In this document: positions 15,037 to 21,724 of the stretch, piece by piece | Numbering within the stretch: the first letter of the stretch is position 1 | How the letters are laid out: each line of letters begins with the position of its first letter | Assembly: GCF_900109885.1 (NCBI RefSeq) | Contig: NZ_FOBS01000030.1 | Span: 1 to 36,638, forward strand | Origin: Syntrophus gentianae | GTDB lineage: Bacteria > Desulfobacterota > Syntrophia > Syntrophales > Syntrophaceae | Direction of reading: 5' to 3' | DNA length: 36,638 bases | The notes under the pieces: model-generated | The model's input: the letters and a program-made list of their open reading frames with translations, nothing else | Told to the model about the DNA's origin: nothing | Databases searched by the model: none | Program-made: the position numbers and the translations under genes

Positions 15037-16172
15037 AAGGCATGAATTGCCTTTTTGAAGCGCCACTTCAGGATCAGCCGGTTAAGATACGTTAAGGGGG
15101 TCTTGGAGACCTTGGCCCGCCCGGCCAGGGTTGCTTTGGGGTCACAGACAAAATCGACGATATGGCTGGTCGGAGTCAATCCGCTCAGAGAATTGGCGCA
15201 GCCGGCACAATAGGTCAGGATTCTTCTTCCCTTTGCCTCTTCCTTGATTCTTTTTCCCCAGTTGCCGGCCAATTCCGGCGACAGGCATGCGACGCTTCCC
15301 CCCTTGCCGCAGCAGTTCGTTCTCAAACCATGATGACTCAATTCCTCGATCCGCATACCCCCCTGAGTCACCAGACGCCGGACCGCCGTGTGAGCCCGTT
15401 CGTTGAAACGGAGTCCGCAGGGATCATGGATGGCAATGATTTGATCCCCTGGCAGATTCTCCGAATCCGGTTGTTCCGCCAGGAATTCATAGACGGTCAT
15501 TACGGAAAGCCCCTTTCCATATTCATCAAATATGCGGTAGCAATTGGGACAGGCTGCGATGACCTTCTTCACACCCTGGAAAACCAGGTCATTTCTCATT
15601 TTTCCGAACATGGTCTTGAAGTGCTCTTCCCGACCGAGGTCATGCGAAATCTTGTCGCAACAGTCCATAACGACACCCAACCTGGGGACTTTCAATTGCA
15701 TTTTCCTGAAGATACGAAAGGTCTGCTCCGGTCTCGTCCCCGGCAGGGCACAACCGGTGAAAAAAACCGTATCGCAACCGGCAGGCAGGGCGTAGCAAGA
15801 AAAGAGTTTCGAGTTCCCCGTTTTTTCGTAGGCCAGAAGGCCCCTTTGTTCAGGATAAGGACGGGGATCTCGCCGCATCCTTTCCCGGCGCATCTCCAGA
15901 AACATCTCCGCCGGATTGAGCTTCGCAGGACACACGGCAGCACACAGACGACACAGACTGCATTCGAAGGCCATGGCCTGGCAGAGGTTTTCCGTCAGAT
16001 TGTAGGCGTCGGCAATCTCTCCCGGTTTACCATACTTTCTCAAAAAGGCGCATTCCTTCTGGCAGGCCTGGCATCGAGTGCACCCTTTGGAAATCTCCTT
16101 TATTTTCTCCGATAGCGCAGCCCCGAGTTCTCGTGCGGCGAAAGGATCTGCTCCCGTATTGCCCGAATTCAT
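15033..16172 (-). CDS. CCG-domain Fe-S protein (HdrD/GlpC-like)
   Basis: A 379-residue soluble iron-sulfur protein. The N-terminal third has a double [4Fe-4S] ferredoxin (CTRCQACQKEC and CSLCRLCAAVCPAKL). Two cysteine-rich CCG domains follow: FFTGCALP ... GVVMDCCD ... CPNCYRIF, and IHDPCGLRF ... TNCCGKGGS ... CAGCANSL. This matches the HdrD/GlpC/LutA-type reductase subunits that bind a non-cubane cluster pair and exchange electrons with quinone, heterodisulfide or flavoprotein partners. HdrB-like function for the nearby HdrA is conceivable but unproved. I prefer ATG 16172 (GAGG six bases upstream) over ATG 16178. It lies 104 bases upstream of the TVP38 operon on the same strand. Confidence 0.8.
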   Translation of the reverse strand: MNSGNTGADPFAARELGAALSEKIKEISKGCTRCQACQKECAFLRKYGKPGEIADAYNLTENLCQAMAFECSLCRLCAAVCPAKLNPAEMFLEMRRERMRRDPRPYPEQRGLLAYEKTGNSKLFSCYALPAGCDTVFFTGCALPGTRPEQTFRIFRKMQLKVPRLGVVMDCCDKISHDLGREEHFKTMFGKMRNDLVFQGVKKVIAACPNCYRIFDEYGKGLSVMTVYEFLAEQPDSENLPGDQIIAIHDPCGLRFNERAHTAVRRLVTQGGMRIEELSHHGLRTNCCGKGGSVACLSPELAGNWGKRIKEEAKGRRILTYCAGCANSLSGLTPTSHIVDFVCDPKATLAGRAKVSKTPLTYLNRLILKWRFKKAIHAL

Positions 16173-16618
16173 CCCCATCCTCTAAGACCAACTCTCAGCC
16201 CAAATCTCGATGATCTCCATAAACCGTCATCGCAGTTTCACCTGCCATCTTTAATGGCATGTTCAAAGGTAAATGTACTGCCGTCGGAGAACTTGCCCTG
16301 CGAACCGGTCATTACATTGGCGCCAGGAATCGCGTAGTGTCCGTTGTCTTCGACCACGGTCTATTCCTTCTTTTTGTAAGGTTGCCTGCCAATATATTTT
16401 TCCCTCGAATAAGTCCAATCGATAAAAGGAATAATATAGCAGGGATTATTCTTTACAGGCAGAATGGGGGACCATCAGCCAACCGTCACGGGATGAATTC
16501 GAGAAGTTGATACAACTTGGATATCTATAACTATTATTGATTTGACATATAATCACTGGATATATAAGGAATCGGCAAAGTCAGACCGGAGCTAGGCATT
16601 AAGGAGGCGTAGAAATTC
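16173..16618. other. Divergent intergenic region with a small gene remnant
   Basis: The region lies between two divergent transcription units. On the minus strand 16238-16360 there is a coding-like frame without start, reading GANVMTGSQGKFSDGSTF then TFEHAIKDGR and a TGA; a TAG precedes it in frame. It looks like a gene tail of unknown family. A 6-base-arm hairpin TGCCAT/ATGGCA sits at 16243-16259. The right part is A+T-rich and holds the operon promoter candidate at 16542. Nothing else was found. Confidence 0.4.
16542..16568 (+). promoter_or_regulatory. Candidate promoter of the double-cubane operon
   Basis: TTGACA (16542-16547) is a perfect -35. TATAAG (16563-16568) lies 15 bases on, a short spacing. 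TATAAT directly after the -35 (16548-16553) could be an alternative -10. The ribosome site AAGGAGG follows at 16601-16607, before the ATG at 16619. Confidence 0.4.
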
Positions 16619-17302
16619 ATGATGAAAAATTCAAAATGGGCCCTTTTCATTTTAACCTTTACAGCCTTGTTCCTGGTTCATACCGCTTGGGCGGCGGAGA
16701 TTCCCAATCTGAAAGTGGGCTATATCTTCACAACCCATCACACCTCCTTCATGGTTGCGGCATCAAAGGGAGAAGCCTTCAAATCCATGGGCGTTTACCT
16801 GCGCCCCGTTGTTGCCAAGGACAAGTATGAACTGGTGAGCAACGGCAAGCCGATCGCCACGCTCCAGTTGTTCGTGGCAAAAAGCGGTGCGGAAACAGCG
16901 TCGCTCTTCGCACGGAATCAGCTCGATCTCGCCATGGCCTCGGTGACCGCCATCATGGCCGGGGTCGATAAAGGTACGCCGATAAAGATACTCTCTCCCC
17001 TCCAGACGGAAGGCATGGGCCTTGTGGTTCCCAAGGACTCCCAGCTCAAGGATTGGAATGCTTTCCTGGCCTATGTGAAAAAGACGAAGAAGCCCGTCAA
17101 GGTGGGCTACCACTCATCCACGAGTGCACCGAAGATCGTCCTGGAAGGCGCCCTGAAGTCCTCCGGAATCACGGTCACGGAAGATCCGACCAACATGTTG
17201 GCACAGGTTCTCCTCGTGGATCTGAAGGAAACCTGGAGCGGGAGGCTGCTTTTTCCCCGGCTGGAACAAAAGGATAAGGGAGGAAAGAAGAATGACGTTT
17301 AA
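16619..17302 (+). pseudogene. Periplasmic substrate-binding protein (NMT1/TauA-like), C-terminally truncated
   Basis: The 227-residue frame has a signal peptide (1-25, ending AWAA). Next comes the N-terminal lobe of a nitrate/sulfonate-type binding protein: LKVGYIFTTHHTSFMVAA, LFARNQLDLAMASVTAIMAG and VKVGYHSSTSAPKIVLEGAL. After MLAQVLLVDLKE the sequence turns into a basic tail (TWSGRLLFPRLEQKDKGGKK). About 100 residues of the second lobe are missing and do not appear in the other frames before the next gene. An internal deletion has joined it to the ribosome site of the next gene, whose ATG (17292) it overlaps. It may now serve only as operon leader. The original ligand is unknown. Confidence 0.7.
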
Positions 17303-18458
17303 TGTAGCGGATGTAAAACCTTTGATCAATGATGAGTTTTCCGGAGACGCGCCCAAACGGGCCCTCTCGTATATCGCGAACAAGCGCTCGATGGGCATGC
17401 CCGTGGCGGGAATTTACTGCGGCTATGCCCCCATGGAGGTGATCCGCGCCGTCGGGGCCGTGCCGGCCGTTCTGTGCGCCTTTGCCAACAAGACGATTCC
17501 GGCGGCGGAAGCGGTGCTGCCGGCCAATCTCTGCCCCCTGATCAAGTCGAGCTACGGGTTCATTCTTACCGATACCTGTCCCTTTTTCGCCCTTTCCGAT
17601 GCGGTCGTGGCGGAAACGACCTGTGACGGCAAGAAGAAGATGTTTGAGCTGATCTCCTCCCATCGGCCCATGTTCGTCATGGACCTGCCCCAGCTTCCCG
17701 ACGAGGCGGAGGCGAGGGCCAACTGGGCAACGATGATTTCCAAACTCAAGGGGTTCCTGGAGAACACCTTTGGCACGTCCGGAACATCGGAGGGCATCGA
17801 GGCGGAGATTCAGGCAACCAATATCAAGAACCGCCTGATGCGGCGCGTCTTTGAATATGCCGCAAAAAAACCTCCGCTCCTGAGCTGGAGCGAACTCTAC
17901 GAACTCTGCTTTCTTGCCCAGGTGGCAACGACGGAGGATCTTCTGCCCGTCTTCAAGGAAGTCTTAGAAAGGCTCGAAGAACGGGAGGCGAAGGGCATTT
18001 ATTACGGAGCCCCGTCCTCTCCCCGGGTGCTGGTCACGGGCTGTCCCGTGGGCGGAGATTCAACCAAGGTGTTCCGGATCATCGAAGAGGCGGGGGGCGT
18101 CGTCGTGGCCATGGATTCCTGCTCGGGCATGAAACCTTTTATTACCGACATCGAGGAAAAAACGGGGAATCCCATTGACGCCGTGGCCCGCCACTACCTC
18201 GAGATTCCCTGCTCCTGCATGACCCCAAATACAAGGCGGCTGACCGAGTTGGACAAGACGATCGCCCGTTTCCAGCCCGACGCGGTCGTCGAAGTGGTCC
18301 TTCATGCCTGCCACTCCTACAACATCGAAGCCATCAAAGTCATGAACCACGTGAAAGAAAAGCACAAACTGCCCTACCTGAAGATCGAGACGGATTACTC
18401 CGAAGGCGATGTCGAGCAGATCCGGACGCGGGTGGAGGCGCTCCTGGAAAGCCTATAA
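17292..18458 (+). CDS. Double-cubane-cluster anaerobic reductase, copy 1
   Basis: A 388-residue member of the 2-hydroxyacyl-CoA dehydratase superfamily, in the double-cubane branch that includes E. coli YjiM. In the characterised member, an [8Fe-9S] double cubane receives low-potential electrons from an ATP-driven activase and reduces small unreactive molecules. Conserved cysteines are C43 (YCGYAP), C62, C81 (NLCPLIKSSYGF), C96 (DTCPFF) and C111 (ETTCDGKKKM), then TGCPVGGD, DSCSGMK, IPCSCMTPN and HACHSYN. The C-terminus IETDYSEGDVEQIRTRVEA is the family signature. The ribosome site GGGAGG precedes ATG 17292. It is the first intact gene of the operon. The substrate is unknown; it differs from the single-cluster benzoyl-CoA reductase and hydroxyglutaryl-CoA dehydratase subunits by these motifs. 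Confidence 0.85.
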   Translation: MTFNVADVKPLINDEFSGDAPKRALSYIANKRSMGMPVAGIYCGYAPMEVIRAVGAVPAVLCAFANKTIPAAEAVLPANLCPLIKSSYGFILTDTCPFFALSDAVVAETTCDGKKKMFELISSHRPMFVMDLPQLPDEAEARANWATMISKLKGFLENTFGTSGTSEGIEAEIQATNIKNRLMRRVFEYAAKKPPLLSWSELYELCFLAQVATTEDLLPVFKEVLERLEEREAKGIYYGAPSSPRVLVTGCPVGGDSTKVFRIIEEAGGVVVAMDSCSGMKPFITDIEEKTGNPIDAVARHYLEIPCSCMTPNTRRLTELDKTIARFQPDAVVEVVLHACHSYNIEAIKVMNHVKEKHKLPYLKIETDYSEGDVEQIRTRVEALLESL

Positions 18459-18507
18459 TATTGGATGGAATGGAAGAGAATCTTCTCGACATAAAAGGAC
18501 TTTCAAG

Positions 18508-19689
18508 GTGACGCAAACGGCCCTGGCAGAAATTCCGCCTCTAATCGATGATGCCCAGGTTGCGGACCCCATCCGACGCTTCCTGGAGTACATTCTGAAC
18601 AAGAGGGAAGCGGGGGTCCCCGTGGTCGGCCTCTATTGCGGCTACGCACCGGCAGAGATGATCCGGGCCATTGGCGCTGTTCCCGTCTCCCTCTGCGCCG
18701 CCTCGCAACGGACGGTTCCCGCCGCGGAAGCGGTCCTGCCCGCCAACCTCTGCCCGATGATCAAATCCAGCTTCGGATTCATCCGGACCAATACCTGCTT
18801 CTTCTTTGCCGCCTCCGATGCCGTCATCGGCGAAACAACCTGCGACGGCAAGAAGAAGATGTTCGAGTTGATCGCCCATCTCAGACCGACACATATCATG
18901 GATCTCCCCCAGCTTCCCGATGAAGCGGGGGGATTGGACCGCTGGCAGGAAAGTGTCCGCAAGCTTCAGGACTTTCTGGAAAAGACCTTTCAGGCCGCCC
19001 TTTCCGCAGATCGGCTGGAGGCGGAGATCCGGGAGACCAATCGCAAGAACCGCCTCATGGACCGCTTTTTCGCCTACCTGGCCTGTCGCCCGATCCCGGT
19101 CTCCTGGCATGAGATCTACGATGTCATCAGCCTCGAACATGTGACGAACGGCGATGAATTTCAGAACCTGATCGAAAAGGTTTCCTCCCGGCTTGATCAG
19201 CGGATTGCCTCGGGTCAATTTTTCGGGACTTCTTCTTCCCCGCGGGTCCTGGTCAGCGGCTGTCCCGTCGGGGGGGATGCCTGCAAGGTCCTGCAGATGA
19301 TCGAAGAGGCCGGAGGGGTGATTGTGGCCCTGGAGGCATGCAGCGGAATGAAGAACTATTTCATCAGGATCGAGGAGGATAGCGGTGATCCCCTGAGGGC
19401 CGTGGCGGAAAGCACCCTGAGCATCCCCTGCTCCTGCATGACGCCGAATGGACGCCGCCTGGATCTGCTGGACAAGATGATTACCCGGTTTTCACCCGAT
19501 GTGGTCATCGATGTCGTCCTGCACGCCTGCCACGCCTACAACGTGGAGTCCCACAAGATTCGCAATCATATCCAGGATCGGCACGGATTGCCCTGTTTGA
19601 AGATCGAAACGGACTACTCTCACGGTGACATCGAGCAGATCCGGACCAGGGTGGAGGCCCTGTTTGAAAGCCTGGAAACCAAAAAATAA
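18508..19689 (+). CDS. Double-cubane-cluster anaerobic reductase, copy 2
   Basis: A 393-residue paralogue of the preceding gene, colinear throughout, sharing blocks such as LYCGYAP, LPANLCPMIKSSFGF, ETTCDGKKKMFELI, SGCPVGGD and IETDYSHGDIEQIRTRVEA. Cluster-region cysteines are C44, C63, C82, C97 and C112. I start it at GTG 18508, because AAGGA (18495-18499) lies eight bases before it and the upstream part of the longer frame has no family resemblance. It lies 49 bases after copy 1. As tandem copies these two could form a heterodimer or act on different substrates. Known family members are homodimers. Confidence 0.82.
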   Translation: MTQTALAEIPPLIDDAQVADPIRRFLEYILNKREAGVPVVGLYCGYAPAEMIRAIGAVPVSLCAASQRTVPAAEAVLPANLCPMIKSSFGFIRTNTCFFFAASDAVIGETTCDGKKKMFELIAHLRPTHIMDLPQLPDEAGGLDRWQESVRKLQDFLEKTFQAALSADRLEAEIRETNRKNRLMDRFFAYLACRPIPVSWHEIYDVISLEHVTNGDEFQNLIEKVSSRLDQRIASGQFFGTSSSPRVLVSGCPVGGDACKVLQMIEEAGGVIVALEACSGMKNYFIRIEEDSGDPLRAVAESTLSIPCSCMTPNGRRLDLLDKMITRFSPDVVIDVVLHACHAYNVESHKIRNHIQDRHGLPCLKIETDYSHGDIEQIRTRVEALFESLETKK

Positions 19690-19706
19690 AGAGCAGGAGG
19701 AATATC

Positions 19707-20987
19707 ATGGCGGATTATACAAAAATGTGGTCGGAACTCGGCCTTGACCTGAAAAGTCACGACGCGCTGCTGTCCATTCTGGGAAGCGCCTATGGAGACA
19801 TCTTTCTTTCCCAGAAAAACCGCCCCGGGGGGATGAAGTATTTCGACTTTGTCATGAGCGAGGTGCACGGACTGCGCATCCAGGAGTTGATGGAGGCAAA
19901 GGCCCAGGGAAGGATCGTCGTCGGTTCGTATTGCGTGTTCGTCCCGGAAGAACTGATCCTGGCCGTGAACGGGGTATCCGTGGGATTGTGCGCCGGGGCG
20001 GAATTCAATTTCGAAGGCGCCGAGGAGGTCCTGCCGAGGAACACCTGCGCGCTCATCAAGTCCGCCTTCGGGTTCAAGCTCGGCAAGGTCTGCCCCTACC
20101 TGGAAGCGTGCGATGTGGTCGTGGGAGAGAACACCTGCGATGGCAAGAAGAAGGCTTATGAGATCCTGGGACCGATGGTCAAGGATCTGTACGTTATCGA
20201 TCTTCACCAGACGAAATCCGAGATGGGCCGGGCGTTATTGAAGGAGGAATACCGCAGGTTCGCCACGAAGCTGGAGAACGTCAGCGGCAGGAAGATCACC
20301 CCGGAATCCCTTAAAAAGGGGATCGAAATCGTCAATGCGAAACGAGCGGCCGTAAAAAGGCTTGCGGCGATCCGTGCGGCCGACCCGGCGCCGATCTCCG
20401 GTCTGGATGGCCTGCTCGTCAATCAGGTCTTTTTCTATGATGATCCGATCCGCTTCACCGATTCGGTCAACAAGCTCTGCGACGAGCTGGAAGACCGCGT
20501 GAAAAAAGGGATGGGCGTCGTCGCGCCGGGGACGACGCGGGTCATGGTTTCCGGATGCCCCATGGCCGTTCCCAACTGGAAGCTGCCCATGCTGATTGAA
20601 TCGAGCAACGCGGTCATCGTGGGCGAGGAATCCTGCGTAGGAGAGCGGGGAACGCGCTGGCTGACCGAATCCAAAGGCGATACGGTGGAGGATCTCCTCG
20701 ATACGATCACGGAACGGTATTTCAGCATCGACTGTGCCGTTTTTACGCCAAATCCCTCCCGGATCGATTATGTGAAGGAAATGGCAAAAAGGCTCTCCGC
20801 CCAGGGCGTAATTCATTACGGCCTTCAGTTCTGTCAGCCTTACATCATGGAAAGTGGTCCCGTCGAGAAAGAGCTGGAGAAGTCGGGCATCCCGACGCTC
20901 CGGTTGGAAACCGATTACAGCCAGGAAGACGCGGGGCAGCTCAAGACGCGGATCGAAGCCTTTGTCGAGCGGTTGGAGAAAAAATGA
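19707..20987 (+). CDS. Double-cubane-type anaerobic reductase, divergent copy 3
   Basis: A 426-residue member of the same superfamily with a longer N-terminus (about 30 extra residues) and clear divergence. It keeps YCVFVPEEL (C76), LPRNTCALIKSAFGF (C114), CP (C129), an extra C135, ENTCDGKKKA (C144), SGCPMAVPNW and LETDYSQEDAGQLKTRIEA. It replaces the IPCSCM pair of the other copies with IDCAVF, and HACHSYN with QFCQPYIMES. So its cluster ligands or active site probably differ. A strong ribosome site AGGAGG precedes ATG 19707. Its end overlaps the activase start by four bases, so the activase is translationally tied to this copy. Confidence 0.8.
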   Translation: MADYTKMWSELGLDLKSHDALLSILGSAYGDIFLSQKNRPGGMKYFDFVMSEVHGLRIQELMEAKAQGRIVVGSYCVFVPEELILAVNGVSVGLCAGAEFNFEGAEEVLPRNTCALIKSAFGFKLGKVCPYLEACDVVVGENTCDGKKKAYEILGPMVKDLYVIDLHQTKSEMGRALLKEEYRRFATKLENVSGRKITPESLKKGIEIVNAKRAAVKRLAAIRAADPAPISGLDGLLVNQVFFYDDPIRFTDSVNKLCDELEDRVKKGMGVVAPGTTRVMVSGCPMAVPNWKLPMLIESSNAVIVGEESCVGERGTRWLTESKGDTVEDLLDTITERYFSIDCAVFTPNPSRIDYVKEMAKRLSAQGVIHYGLQFCQPYIMESGPVEKELEKSGIPTLRLETDYSQEDAGQLKTRIEAFVERLEKK

Positions 20988-21724
20988 GAGTCGCCGGAAT
21001 AGACATCGGATCACGGACCGTCAAGCTGGCCATTCTCGATGATGGAAAGCTCGTCCTCTCCCGTAAGACGCTCACGTCTTACAATCCCCTGGAAACGGCC
21101 CGGGAACTGATCGGCGACGCCGTATTCGACGCGCTCACCGCCACCGGATACGGCCGCCATTTGATCAAGGGGCATCTGGACTGCCCGGTGATCAGCGAGA
21201 TCAAGGCCTTTGCCGTAGGCTCCCGTTTCTTTTCCCACGATTGCCAGTCCATCCTGGACATCGGCGGACAGGACACGAAAGCCATTTCCCTGGACAGCGA
21301 CGGGAACATGCGGAAGTTCGAAATGAACGACAAGTGCGCCGCAGGAACGGGACGTTTCCTGGAGGTTATGGCGACGGCCCTCGGCTTTTCCCTGGAAGAA
21401 TTCTCCCAGGCGGCGCTTTCGGCCGAAAAGGCGGTCAAGATCAACAGCACCTGCACCGTTTTTGCCGAATCCGAGGTGGTGTCTCTGACCGCCAAGGGTG
21501 TGCCGCGCAATGAGGTGGCCCTGGGCATTCACAAGGCCATCGTAAGCCGTTCGGTAGGCCTCCTAAAAAAGGTCGCCGTGCCGGGGACCATATTTTTTGC
21601 CGGCGGCGTCGCACTGAACGGCTGCGTGCAGGTTCTTCTCGAACAGGAGATGGACAGCCCCGTGTTTGTTCCACCCGACCCGCAGATCGTGGGGGCCGTC
21701 GGGGCCGCGCTGAATGCATTATGA
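20984..21724 (+). CDS. ATP-dependent activase (BadF/HgdC/YjiL family)
   Basis: A 246-residue ASKHA-fold ATPase that energises electron transfer into dehydratase and double-cubane partners. It shows the phosphate-1 motif GIDIGSRTVKLAI at 4-16, the DIGGQDTKAI motif in the middle, and adenosine-region GGVALN near the C-terminus. The two cysteines that hold the single [4Fe-4S] between subunits of the homodimer are present in MNDKCAAGTGRFLE and NSTCTVFAESEV. Its start overlaps copy 3 (ATGA) and its stop overlaps the fusion gene (ATGA). It is the only activase in the operon and presumably serves all three reductases. Confidence 0.88.
   Translation: MRVAGIDIGSRTVKLAILDDGKLVLSRKTLTSYNPLETARELIGDAVFDALTATGYGRHLIKGHLDCPVISEIKAFAVGSRFFSHDCQSILDIGGQDTKAISLDSDGNMRKFEMNDKCAAGTGRFLEVMATALGFSLEEFSQAALSAEKAVKINSTCTVFAESEVVSLTAKGVPRNEVALGIHKAIVSRSVGLLKKVAVPGTIFFAGGVALNGCVQVLLEQEMDSPVFVPPDPQIVGAVGAALNAL

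Noticed and set aside
16542-16568. Third copy of the 10700/26809 motif near the operon promoter (ATTTGACAT, ACTATT)
   Set aside because: Only short A/T-rich pieces match and the spacing differs, so it cannot be called the same site.
4050-17302. The binding-protein tail at 4050 as the missing second lobe of the truncated protein at 16619
   Set aside because: The tail has THI5-type motifs (AMWYNEYHTI), while the 16619 protein is of a nitrate/sulfonate-like subgroup. The parts overlap in family position rather than joining, so they come from different genes.
17292-21724. Reductases as benzoyl-CoA reductase or 2-hydroxyglutaryl-CoA dehydratase subunits
   Set aside because: The ETTCDGKKKM, NLCPLIKSSYGF and IPCSCMTPN patterns match the double-cubane (YjiM-like) branch, and the operon has no two-subunit dehydratase arrangement, CoA ligase or ferredoxin of an aromatic pathway.
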